Below are positions 37,830-49,680 of a stretch of 64,000 nt of DNA, piece after piece. The DNA comes from Prochilodus magdalenae (taxonomy: Eukaryota > Chordata > Actinopteri > Characiformes > Prochilodontidae). The stretch is taken from positions 124,001-188,000 of the forward strand of contig JAMWET010000947.1 in assembly GCA_024036415.1 (NCBI GenBank), given 5' to 3'. The notes beneath the pieces are model-generated. The model worked only from the letters and a program-made list of their open reading frames with translations, searched no databases and was not told where the DNA came from. Within the stretch, counting starts at the first letter, position 1; each line of letters opens with the position of its first letter. Position numbers and translations under genes: made by a program.

Positions 37830-38280
37830 TATGTGCTAAAAACCAATAAAGTATGTGTTCTTATGGCATCGGTTAGACCCACGGGTCTGCTTAAAAACCT
37901 CATTGATTGCTTTCCACTACATTTGGCTTGGAGACCATTTGCATCTCATCAAGGACTTCATGTATCCTTACAGTATGGAATATTCCAGAAGGATAATGCA
38001 ACGTGCCATCAGGCCCAAATTGTCCACAATAGGTTTAAGAAGACAGAAGTTTGCCTGACATGAGCCCAATCAAGTATTTATTTGATGTGGTGAACAGGTC
38101 CATCCACACCCCAGATCCTGCACCTTTAAACACAACGGAGCTGTGGGTGGCTATCCAGACGGCAGGGCTCAACATCCCTCCAGACGTCTTCTGTCCACAG
38201 TCGAGTTGCTGCACTTCACTGGGCTAGAGGGGGTCCTACACAATGCTAATTTCTGTCCCATGACCTTTGGCATGCCAGTG
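37830..38280 (+). mobile_element. degraded Tc1-type transposase 3' half
   Basis: Translation across frameshifts gives FQKDNATCHQAQIVHNRF, the DN...CH segment of the Tc1 catalytic DDE domain. The remains of the SPDLNPIEHLWD region follow as ...EPNQVFI, and the end matches the usual GGPTQ terminus (GGGGGTCC). Stops and frame shifts are frequent, so the copy is dead. Confidence 0.75.
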
Positions 38281-38962
38281 TAATACTTTCATTATTTGTT
38301 AGCTACATTAGCCCAACAGCTGCAGTATGAGAGGAATCACTACATTAAAGGTACATTGACAGTCGTGTAGACTCAATTACTCTTAAACAAACATCTAACC
38401 TCAAGAGAACAGAAGAGGTTTGATGAACAATACGGGTGAAACGTGAATGACCCAGGCTCCACAGGAAGAAATTCTTTTTTATAATGACCAGATCCCAGAA
38501 GTCCATATTCAGCTCGGCTGTAAAGCTGTAAAGCATGAATGGGTGAACTGTGGAACCTTTGTGTTTGTATTTAATGAATCTCTTTTCTTCAAGAAATCTA
38601 ATCCAAGAAGCTGCCTCACAGAGGATGGGACTTCGCAAGGAAGGCATTAAGCATGTCTAAATGCTCTCACGTGTGAGAGTCTATGGCCATAAACAACATA
38701 ATGAAGTCAAACAGAATGTAATGTATGAGATTTTCTCCTACATCCTAGCAGTCATGCACAAGAGCAGCTGCTTTTAGTCCATGATCTGACTGATACAGGT
38801 ATTCAGTGATTGTGTTTTAGTTTCACGCTTTACCTTGTTTGTACATTATTCACATATGAACATGTTTCTCTACTGTTCCAACATGTCTGATGCTTTTCTG
38901 TCAACCATGTAGGTTCTGCACCAGATGATCTCTGTATCTCTACTCATAGATAGATGACAATT

Positions 38963-38977
38963 ACTGCCCTCTAGGGG
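38963..38977 (-). promoter_or_regulatory. candidate CTCF site (minus orientation)
   Basis: Read on the minus strand, CCCCTAGAGGGCAGT matches the CTCF core CCASYAGRKGGCRSY at 14 of 15 positions by eye. It faces the plus-oriented candidate at 21017. Confidence 0.45.
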
Positions 38978-39004
38978 CCACACATTAGATCTACAAGTGC
39001 CAAA

Positions 39005-39180
39005 TATGTGGGGATATAGTCAAGTAGTTTTTATTGTCATTTTAACCATATACAGTGGTGTACAGTACACCGTAAAGCGAAACAACGTTCCTCCAGGACC
39101 AAGGTGCTACATAGAACAATAAATACAATAAATACACAAGACAATTTACAATATATATAATATGCAGCGAGAACGTCTGA
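39005..39180 (-). mobile_element. L2-like LINE 3' end
   Basis: The reverse complement of this block matches 61,960-62,090 closely: the shared phrases are TTGTCTTGTGTATTTATTG, TATGTAGCACCTTGGTCCTG and AATGACAATAAAAACTAC. The 3' tail lies at the low-coordinate end. Only the 3' UTR is kept, the usual 5'-truncated LINE insertion. Confidence 0.8.
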
Positions 39181-42009
39181 TTTTACCTGTAAAGGGCCAG
39201 GGTTAGGGTTAGGGTCAGGCTTTTATTTCCCAAGAAGCAGGAGCACACCTGAACCTTCTTGTTAACTTCAGTAAATTTTAAATTTTCAACTGATTGTGTG
39301 TTCATCTGCTTTGCTGAAAAACTTGCAGCCACACCAGCCCTTTACCGATACGGGCAACACTGGACAACCCTACAGTAAGATCATGTGTGAAGTTAGTGTT
39401 TATAATGTATTATTTGTCTAGTTTGATATAATTGTGTTTTTCATACCCACTTTTGCACACTGTAGAAAATCAGATCAACTAAAACAAACACAAATTAAAA
39501 GTCAACTTATTTCAAAGGCTTAATATTATACTTTACATTTCAGTGGTTAGTGGATGAAGTCTAAAGCTCTACACACAACAACAGTCTGGACACTAAAATG
39601 ATGCCATGACTTCAAAATGTCATATACAAACGTGTACACATTATTTTTTTTCTTGTAAAATATCAACTATTTAGTAGGTGAGTATAATAATTACACTGCC
39701 ATTGCTAAGCCTTACAGACATGCTAATTGTACTACAGAGAAATAAAATATATAATTAATTAATAAATTGATACATTCCACCATGAAATACAGGTATATGG
39801 TATAAAGAATGAAGGTATATAGGTGAAACATTTCTAGCCTTATTGATTATTCTAAACCTGTTTTGTTCTACATCAAAACATTCATTGGGCTTATATGAAA
39901 CACAGGTGGGTTTAAAAGCTACTAAGAATCAATTTAATCCCACTCTAGACTAGAAACCTCTTTATGAGGTTCTTTATTTAATTACTTTCCAAATAAACCA
40001 TATACAACTTGGATAATTTTTCATTTCATTATAACTCAGAAGTCCATATAAGAAACGCGTTTATTTTGACAAAGGTGGACTTAGTGCTTAGTGGGCACTT
40101 TCCCCCCATTAAACAGTCCAACAACTCATGTGCCTATGCTATGTTTATAGCATTCTGAGTAAATAATTTATACACATGAGTACATTTATAAAGCATTCTG
40201 AAACGGGCTTCAGGGTGTTCTTTCAGCTGAAGTGTAAATGTGCGGGGATTCCCTGTGTCCTAGTTTCCTGTTTATGTTTCCCTGACAAAAATATGACCTT
40301 TGACATGCAACTCACTGGAGCTGGACCCAAACAATCAACACCCAGTATTTACACTTCCTCTCTGCCAACTTCCTGTGACCGTGTGTGTGTGTGCGTGTGT
40401 GATGAAACTCTACATGTCGTTGAGATCTTGCTGGGCTGTGTCTACATAGGCTGCTCAGTATCATAAACATGTTGAATGATACTAAAACAGGTAAAACAAA
40501 AGCATCTGCTATTTAAAATATTGTCATACTTTATAGCTTGTCTACTAACACAGTGCCAGAATACTCAGATTTATTCATTATTTTTAATAATGTTAATAAT
40601 TTAACACCTTTTGAAATGAACTGTTTTGCTCCACTGATCATTTTCTTAAAGTCACGTTTCAAATACTAGTTTTAAAAACATCATTCTCATGTTTCACATA
40701 CATAATTCTTATAATTCTTCTATCAAACCAAGCAACCTCAGAAATGTGGTTTAACCAGAGTGGGATTTGCTGCTGTCAGCTAAGCCCTTTCATAGCAAAT
40801 AACCCTGATTTATTATAAATTTCTCAAGTGAGATTAGCCCTTCTCTGCTCCACAAATTTATACCATGCACCAACGTTCAGGCAGAACTCAAGATGATCTT
40901 GCAAAGAATTGTAAATAGCTGGTCTGTATGATAACATTAACGGCACAGGGCTGTTTCAAACACAGGTAATGTGCAAATTTGCAAATTTTTAACCTTTGAC
41001 AGCTTTACTGCCCCAGTGTACCAGCTATAGCTCCCAGTTCCAATTGCTGAATGTCTCTGTCCAGCTGATTTAAATCAATGTGTAATACATCAATTATATT
41101 AGCAAGGGAGAACTCTTAACAACTTCTCAGTTATCGCTTAAGTTTGACAGAAGTGTTACTTTCTTCAAGTTTTTTTTCCTGTTTCATTTGAGGGGAAAAA
41201 AGGATTACTCCAGTGAATGGTATTTACGAATTTGGCAATATCTACACACTTCTCCATATCATTAATGTGAATCAACATATTCCATAAATCTCGTTTAGCC
41301 TGTTGCTGACAATTCTGACAGAACACCAGTGCCTAATAAACAGCAAAATGAACTCCAAGTTTGGCTACTTCCTGAACAACTTCAACAGGTTGAAAATATA
41401 TGTAGTCAAATTACAGAGTCAACATTTATGCTGCTTTACTACCCCACTTAGACCTTTCTTCTGGCCCCAAACTACAAGACTAAAACAAGACTTCTTCTGT
41501 CACTCTATAATTGACTCACAGGGATGTGAATCAGTCAAAACTCAGAGAACCAGCACAATGTCGTGTAGGGACTATAGGCAAGTAGATTGGGAGAATGTAA
41601 TTTAGGCTCTGAACTAAAGAACTAAAGAAGTAACCTGCAATGCAGTCAGTAGAGGTGAGTAATGCAGTAAAATATGTCCAAACAGTGTAGATGAGTGAAG
41701 CAGTAAAATACCATACATACAATGTGTGTTAATAGAGCAATAAAATATGGGCCCTATATAAGATAAGATAAGATAAGAACAGAAGTGTCAGGAAATATAC
41801 GAATAATAAATAAGTGTATAATAATAATACAGTGTAATAATAATTTATATAGACAAATAATCTCTATATACAAAAAATACAGAAAACATAAATAGAAGAA
41901 ATAGAAATATATAATAGAAAAAATAATAGTTTTATTGCACATAGTAGAAATTGACTGTTGTAGACATAGATTACTGGAGAAATAGACTCATTAATAAAAT
42001 AAAGATAAT
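39181..42009. other. AT-rich intergenic DNA
   Basis: A short GGTTAGGGTTAGGG telomere-like pair lies near 39,200, too short to be meaningful. An AGATA run occurs near 41,765. No gene is supported. Confidence 0.45.
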
Positions 42010-42073
42010 ATACTCATTAAACTAAACTAAACTAAACTATACTATACTATACTATACTATACTATACTATACT
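42010..42073. repeat. (ACTAA)n-(ACTAT)n pentamer microsatellite
   Basis: Four ACTAA-type units pass into about nine ACTAT units. ACTAT is the complement of the GTATA/ATAGT pentamer that dominates the array at 31.9 kb. Confidence 0.92.
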
Positions 42074-42164
42074 AGCAGCAAAGAAGTTAGTAACATGCTG
42101 TTTAGGAATTATAGGTGAGTAGAGCAGTTAAACGTTGTTTAGGCAGTATAGGCTGATGATACTA

Positions 42165-42785
42165 CAGTGGTGGATCTTATCAGCAACAATAGCGAGTCCG
42201 CATTCAGTCAGAAACCCGCCCCCATTCCTCACTACATTCTATAGGGGACAGTCGATAACGTCCTGAACAGCTGTCTCATTATCTGGTATAGGCAATGTCT
42301 TGGACCGGAGGATTGTAAGGACAGCTGAGAAGATCACTGCGGCGTCTTTACCCACTATCAACACCTCCCCTACCAAAAGGCTGCCAGTATTGTGGACAAC
42401 CCCTCCCACCTCACTCACTTAACCATCCTGTCATGTGGTAAAAGGCACTGCAGTATCTATTCCACCACCACCAGCATCAAACTGGACAATCTAGATGCCT
42501 GTCAACACCCACCCTAGACTCACACACATTTACCATTACTGCACACCTGGACCTTACAATCTTAATTATTTGAATGCTGCTATGAGTCCTCAACCATTAT
42601 ATACAACTGATATTCCCAATTGTTCCCACTAGTTCATTTTGCTCTAACATGCTGCTTAATCCTGATCTATATGTATCTTAGTATATATGTTGTATGTTTG
42701 TTGTTTATTGTCCTGTCTAGTACTTATTACCTTGCGCTGCTGTGTGTTGCGGATATTGAGGAATGACAATAAAGAGCACTTGCCT
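42165..42785 (+). mobile_element. degraded L2-like LINE 3' region
   Basis: Broken translation contains EKITAASLPTINTSP and a CHVVKGTAVSI stretch, corresponding to the end of an L2-type ORF2 (KITG.SLP...LPSG.RY). It closes with a GAATGACAATAAAGAGCACTT 3' end like those of the other LINE tails in the window. Confidence 0.65.
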
Positions 42786-45049
42786 GGACAGAGTAAAGAG
42801 ACCTAATTTTCTATTCAGTGTCATCTCATTACTTGGGCCTATGTAGCAACCGTACAGTGATCATCTCGGTGTGTCTAGTGTGGTCTCAACTCTGACAGGA
42901 GAACAGCAGGTGTGTTTGATATCTCTGTGACGGGATACAGAAGCTGTTACTTTTCTTCCTATTTACACTTTGTATTAACATCCATCTCAAGTGATCTGAT
43001 ATTTGGTAGACAGCAAGAGGTGTAGCTGTTCACACCTGGCATTTCCATGCCGCAATGAGCTTACTTAGTGACTGGAAAAAAAGTTCCACTTGCATTTACT
43101 TAGTGAAAAAGGTACAACGAAATGGCTATTAGGAATGATTAGACATCATTAACCACCTGACTTACACACAACAGTGGAGGCGATTTGACTAAAGGTGGCC
43201 CTTCATTGTGCTGGGAGACACATTAAGACACTGTTGCATTCACACAGGCTCTGTCCCTGATTACCTTTAAAGGTGGTCTGAGTGATCACATCACAATATG
43301 CACATTGTGTACTGTACCTTGTTAACATCCATGTTTAGCACCGTTCACTTTCAGTAAGATCACACATGATTTATGTTAAGTAAAGCTAAGTGAGAACAGG
43401 ACCTATTAGTTCCGACATTTAGTCGTTTATTTAGGATGCTGTTTGAGGTGTCTCACTATGCAAAATTGTACATTGATTTCATGGAACTTTAAGACCATAT
43501 TTAATTTAACAAAGGATGAGGGGAAGAAAACTGAACTCGCTGGAGACTTTTAAAGTTTAATCAGATGGTCTTTGGCAGCGGGGAGTGGAAGACGAACAGC
43601 GTGTGTGTTAGGATGACATGGAAATGCCATTGCCACGTCATCGCATGTACGTCAAGGATGAGCAACACACTCCCGCTGCACGCTGCAGGACACATTCATG
43701 CTGGCGCCCGAGGGTGTGGCTGTGTAGGGCAACTCCTGGAACTCCCCAGATTTGTTCCTGGAACTGCTAATGCGCTTCATTTATTTATTAACATACTGTC
43801 AGTCACACTGTAAAGATGGTGTACACAGTCTGTGTGCAGCTTTAAAATAGACATTTAATGCCAGGGGGAACCACTCGTTAAGGCAGCAGAGGAATCATTG
43901 CTTTGATTCATGGTAAGTAACAGTGAAAATGTCACTGTGTGTGTTTGACCACCCATAGATATGTTTACCCCATTGATTAGAACACATCTACACAAAATGA
44001 AAGCCTGCTTGTAATCGGCTTATTCCAAAATGCACACTGTTTATTCCAGATATACAATGTTAAGTCTAAACCATCTGTGAGGGCCAAAAATCAACAGAAA
44101 GCATTTGGGCTTTCTGAAAGAAGATTACATAAGGATGATTTCTTTAAAGATCCTCTTAGCAGCAAACTAGAACTAGACCTTCAGTTACGGCCACAAATGT
44201 GAACATAAAAAAAAACATACAAACAAGAGTTCGATTACAGATCTACCTAATAATCTGCCAGGGGGCGCACTATAAACCTCTGGATTACTATTAGCATTAT
44301 TATCTAGGATGCTCGTCCAAAAAAATGAACTGGCTAATCATATCTCAAAAAAGGATGCATGCATTTGGAGTCAAAACAGGCAGAACATATGTTGACAATA
44401 AGCTTAAAGATAATGGTGTGTTTTGCTTTATTGCTGTTTGTTTTGGCTGGACATCGAGAAGTGTTGGATCTGGGGTCAAAGCTGGTTCAACATTCATGAA
44501 ATCTAACAATCGCAGATGCACATAAACACCTTTTACAACATCATAGACAAAACATACAACAAGATTTGTCTATTAATCCAGGTTTTGATACCCAGTATGA
44601 CATTTCTGACAAATAGTCATACACATAAAATATGAGGAGCAGTCAACAAAAAAAGAAAAAGAAACCATATCACCTAAATGTGTAAAAAGCATTTATAATG
44701 GTAAAAAGCAATGCTGTTGCCATGTGGCCTAGATCAAACTAAGATAAGTTAACGGGGAGCAAGGACTACTGAATTGTGAAACCTGATACCAAAATGCTGA
44801 GAATGTGATCTGTAATTCAAGCTGTAATTTATTAGAAGCCCAAAGAGGAATTCAATCATTAGCAATACACAATTGGCCAGTTATTAATGTATATAATTTA
44901 ACAGCTTGTGGCAATCACTGTTATTCACAAGCTTATAATTTTCCAGTATATTAGTTAGTAAGACGAGAAGCCCCTGGCTTATGGTCCCTACATCTGTTTT
45001 AAAAACTTTTGAAGAGTAATAGTCCATAGTAAAGTTTCTCATAATCTAC
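42786..45049. other. intergenic DNA with one enhancer-like block
   Basis: No gene is supported. The segment 43,565-43,810 is GC-balanced and non-repetitive, and includes TGCTAATGCGCTTCATTTAT, a pattern suggestive of a conserved non-coding element. Near 44,257 CTGCCAGGGGGCGCA keeps the 3' half of a CTCF core but has two mismatches in the 5' half. Confidence 0.4.
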
Positions 45050-45745
45050 AATACTGTGACACCTTTGCCCCTTCCCAATTTCTTCTGTTTTTGTATTATT
45101 GTCACACTTGAACATCTAAATAACATCATGTCTCAGGGAAGTTCAATGTACACAATTTCACAAAAAGACCAACACTGGGCAAAAATGACATCCATGGAAG
45201 AGCTGCAAGGTGCAAACCACTGCTGACCAAACAGAACACAATGGTTTATCTCACATTTTCCATAAAACATCTAGATGACCCCCAAGAGTTTTGGGAATCA
45301 TATCCAAGTCACTTGTGGGACTTTTTGAAAGACAAAATTCCTGTTACATCTGGCACAAAGCTATCACTGCATTCTACCATAAGAACATCATACCAACAAT
45401 GAAATATGGTAATGGTAGTGTGATGGTCTGGGGCTGCTGTAATTCTGCAGGACCTGGACTACTTGTCATAAATAATAGAAACATGAATTCCCATCAGCTA
45501 GGATATGCAGCAGGACAATGATCCAAAGCACACAAAAAAGCCAACCTCAAAATAGCTCAAAAGAAACAAAATTAAGGTTTTGGAGTGGAGTGACCTGAAT
45601 CCCTTTAAAATGCAGTGGCAGGGCAGTCTGTACTTGAAAACCCACATCAAAAAATTATCACAAAACATTTGCAGTTGCACAACCGGTTATTAGGTTTAGG
45701 GGGCAGTTACTTGTTCACATGGGAATTAAATCATTATTTTCAATA
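45050..45745 (+). mobile_element. degraded Tc1-like transposon, near full length of the transposase region
   Basis: Conserved Tc1 phrases are in order: a CCTTCCCAATTTCTTCTG-type 5' region, remains of HGRAARCKPLLTK, HLDDPQEFW, then NIIPTMKYGNGSVMVWGCCN with SAGPGLLVIN, a QQDNDPKHT remnant (CAGGACAATGATCCAAAGC), VLEWSDLNP remains, and the 3' GGTTTAGGGGGCAGTTACTT. Multiple stops and indels interrupt it, so it encodes no active enzyme. Confidence 0.85.
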
Positions 45746-48700
45746 AATGTAATGAACATTTAATAGCTGCATTTAGTATTTACTGATGTTGGCTTTGTTT
45801 TATATTAATCTTAGTTGAATAATCTAAAATTTGAAGAATTTATGCCACAGACCTTATGCCTTCCCTGAAGTCCTAGAAGGCCCCACAGTTGTCATCGTCG
45901 TGTCCAACCCAATTCATCCATTAATTCATCCAGATTGTAGACTGAGATCATCCTAGGAAAATATTTGTATTTGTTTGCTTAGAGATGTGTGACCAAAGAG
46001 CAGTGGTGCTAATTGGAGATCAGAGGCCAGGAAAAGGGGGCCTTTGCAGCAGCACCACACCCACAGCAGCATCACAAACGATAAGACATATATGATAGCA
46101 GCACAAAGCACAAAGTCATTCTAAGACACAACAATGATTGTGAAGAGGATGGGGTAGGGTGGGGTGGATGCAGTTACTCAACACATCCAGTCTGTGTGTG
46201 TGTATGTGTGTGTGCGTGTTGGCAGACGTACGTGTTAGGAATCACTTGCTAAATGACATCACTGGCATCTTGACAAATTATACTTTTACTAATATGTCAC
46301 TTCTAATTAACTGGGCAGAAATCCAGGGAATTAAATCATTTCTATAATCCACTCACAGACAGTAAGCGAATCTACTTTCAGTGGATAAGAAATAAACCTA
46401 TTTATTTAAAAGGGCAAGTCTCCAGTAAGTAAAAACACTTTTTGAGTTCTGGTGATCTGTAAGAACAACATTCCCATAGAAAGACCAATTAAGTCCAAAA
46501 CGTGTCACACTGTATTTGTTAACTGTCAAACAAGTTACTCATGAGGTTTTTAGTAAAAAAAATGTGGTTTTATTATGCAATGCCTTTTGAACACAGAATT
46601 CTATTCTTATGATGTTAAGAAAAAAGTTTTCTTAAAAAATATGCAGTCAACACGGCGACTCAGAGCTTCAACGGTGAACGTGCATGTATTTCATGTGGAA
46701 ACTCTTATACTTGTCGCATGCATAAGTATTTGAGTGCTGTTATGGAAAAGTAATTGACGTAATTACTGAGGGAGTGATGCTTGTCCCAGGGTCAGAGGCT
46801 TTCACTCTTGAAACTCCAGTGGAAACACCTCTCAACACCATTCACCTGCTATATTAGCTGGTAAACGATTGAACATAAACACATGGATATACAGAGCTGA
46901 GCAAAAACAGGTAAAGAAGCATCTGTAGATCCTAAAATTCAGCACAAAGGAGATCAAATTATGAGAAAAGTAAGAGGTAGTAACACTATGGAACTTTATG
47001 GTCATATACAAGCTGTGAAAAATACAAATGAATGCAAGTACAGGTTAAAATGCACATTCTCTTTCCTTCTTTGGAGTATTTTTAGCTGTATTATGAATCT
47101 TTTCCCTAGGTTGAGCCAGCAGTCACACTGTGGGTGATATCTTTGGGCTTACTTAAGCATTGGTGTCATTCTTGGCTGTCGGAGGGCAATGTCTCTTCAA
47201 ACACTTACAGTTTGCAAAGACGTATTTTGGCGGAGGCGTTTTAGCCTCAATTTCCCATACAAATGGTGAGCACATGAATTGATAGCTTTCCTTTGGATTG
47301 TTTGGACCCCTTCCTCTGTTCAGTGTCTTCCTTTAACCCTCTTGTACTGACCTTTTACCTGTAATGAGCTAAAAAATATTATCTCTGCTAATATACAGGA
47401 CTCTCCAAAGCCCATCAGATGCAGACTGAGTAGGTATGTGCCCCTTATGGGAACATAGGAGAGGGTCTAGAGGTGCGCAATAGGGCTAATGTGTTTTTCA
47501 GCTGCGCTGAGCAGTAAACAGTGGACCTTAACCCTCAACCTGTTTTCATTGCTGCTGAGAGAAAGTGTAGCTTCTACTGCAACAAATAAAACACGTCCCA
47601 GCATTTAGGAAACATGTGACGTGATGCAACTCAGAGTTTCAATGCACAAAGTAGGCCTAATATTGAAATGACAAGTATATTTAGATGGGTGACACCACTT
47701 ACAAATTTAAATCACATTTTCATAAAGTAATGGTGGATGTAGGATGAATGGCCTTCTACTTATACTGATACCTGAAAGAAATCACCTTTCCAAAGTCAGG
47801 AAACAGTTTGTTGCTGCTGGCATGCAATAACCCCCTTTTTTTTTTATTTACACTTTAGTAAATTTTCACAATTAATAATTTTGGTCCAATAGAATTGCCC
47901 GAAAACATTACACTTATAAAATGATTCTATGTCATGCAGGTGTTGTTGAGTGTCACAAGCTATTAAAAAGAGTAAAAAATACGAACGCCCAGAACCATGA
48001 ACGGGATTGCAAATGGTTCCAGAAGTCTTAATAAAGGTTTCCAATATTGAGAATGAAATAAAACACAAAAACCAAAACAAAAAAAAACTTCTGAATATTA
48101 TTTTTGTACTATTATTTACAAATTTGTGATAATATTGTAAGGGGCATGAGTTCCCAAAAATATTGTAAATATACAATTATAGTAAATTATTTGACATTTA
48201 AAATGTTATTGAATATAACATTTATGGGATAGTATAACAAGCTACAAGCAAAATAATAATAAAATTATTACTGTAGATAAAATGCCCAAAAATATTAATA
48301 TGACAATATTCCTAAAATTTAAAGACTAAACTATGCTGGTGGTCCAGGCAATCAATGGCTATGTAAAATCCTTAACATTAGGCTCATGTGGGGGCCTGAT
48401 ATATGATTTTACCAACTGAGCTAAACAACTGAATGTTCAGTGCATGAACTCTCCATAACCTGCGAGAGAGGGCTCTAGCTCTCCCGCTTCAGTGGGGGGG
48501 TTAATGCTGGACAGTGGCTACAGCCCTCTGTGAGCAGACCTGCAGGGCTCCCGGGATCATCTTCCCTGTTGGAGGAAACAGGAACGGAGAAGAGCAGGCG
48601 TACGGCTTCGGAGAGAACGGCGCTGTAATAGTAAACTCAGCCGAACTGCTGGCTGCCGCCTCCAAAGAAAATACTTTGCCTCATGGCAAAATCAGAACCA

Positions 48701-49384
48701 CATGCGGGTAAAAAACAGGGAAACTGCAATAATGGAGAGGCTCTGTTTCCTCTCTGGTGATTGGCTATGGCCTCTGGGAACCGAAGCTGCATGGAGGCCG
48801 GGATGGTCAAGGTTTAGGTGGAGAGGTGTGGAGTGAATGAGTCAGTTACAGTCTGAAGGGGACTTCTGGTTCATGTTATCCTGCTTGGGGAATTCTAAGA
48901 AGCTTTGCTGGGTGTTGAAGAGACATCCATTCATCAGTTGACCTTTCACAATGATCAAAAACAGCAGATAAAGAACAGAAATGCAAAATGATGTTTCACC
49001 CTTCATTGTAAGCTTGGTGACAATTCATTCCAATTTCAGTTGCATGAAACTATTAATGAAATGCCTTCTGCAACTTACTTCAAGTCTGATTGTCAGCAAA
49101 TTGACACTGTTTGTGCCAGCATTTGTGTTTGTGTCACAATTTATTTAGCCAGTGGAATAGCGTTTCATGTGCCTCTGGTTCTTTTGGAAAGGCTTCATAT
49201 AACCGTCTAGTTATATGAACATTGTCTGACACAATCTACAACAACAAATACAGAGACGTTTGAAAATATTAAAAGTGTTTCGTTCATTATTTTTAATGAA
49301 CAAGAAAGTTTTTATGTCAGTAATCACCAAAGTCTCCTTTTAATAGAATCAGTTCATCAAAATAGTATAACATACATAAATCAA
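45746..49384. other. intergenic DNA with possible regulatory blocks
   Basis: No gene is supported. 46,640-46,870 and 47,090-47,280 are non-repetitive and of balanced composition; the first holds a perfect homeodomain dyad. 48,450-48,720 is GC-rich and carries a 65-codon frame (48,514-48,711) with no recognised domain. The rest is AT-rich. Confidence 0.4.
46750..46766. promoter_or_regulatory. paired homeodomain-type dyad
   Basis: GTAATTGACGTAATTAC is an inverted repeat of GTAATT/AATTAC around GACGT, the form bound by paired-class homeodomain dimers (TAAT-N-ATTA). It is a sequence match only, within a unique non-coding block. Confidence 0.35.
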
Positions 49385-49680
49385 TTTTTTTGATGCTTAC
49401 AATAAAAGTAACTCGTACTTATAAATAATATTTTGTCTCAAGCTGACTTGCCAATTACCCTAGGTAGTTGTGAGATGCTTTTCTCAGCGTAAAACAACGT
49501 CACAGTCTTTTGCTGATACTGTCCCAACTTTTTGATGTGTTGCTCGTTTGACATTTTGTTTTTGTGCTTTTTTCAATTACAAACAGGGTTTAAATGTTTT
49601 AAACATCATTTCAACGTATTTTGTACTTACATTTTGCACAGCATCCTAACTTTTTGGAAACAGGGTTGTCCTTAATGGTC
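49385..49680. mobile_element. degraded DNA-transposon remnant
   Basis: The phrases ACTGTCCCAACTTTTTGATG, TTTCAATTACAAACAGGG and TTTTTGGAAACAGGGTTGTC resemble the ends of a widespread teleost DNA element. No frame and no clear boundaries. Confidence 0.45.

Noticed and set aside
39190..39216. Telomere-like GGTTAGGGTTAGGG
   Set aside because: Only two perfect units, which is well within chance for AT-rich DNA; not an interstitial telomere array.
48514..48711. 65-codon frame in a GC-rich segment
   Set aside because: It reads from a non-ATG codon, matches no family I know, and has no clear splice sites; kept only as part of a possible regulatory block.
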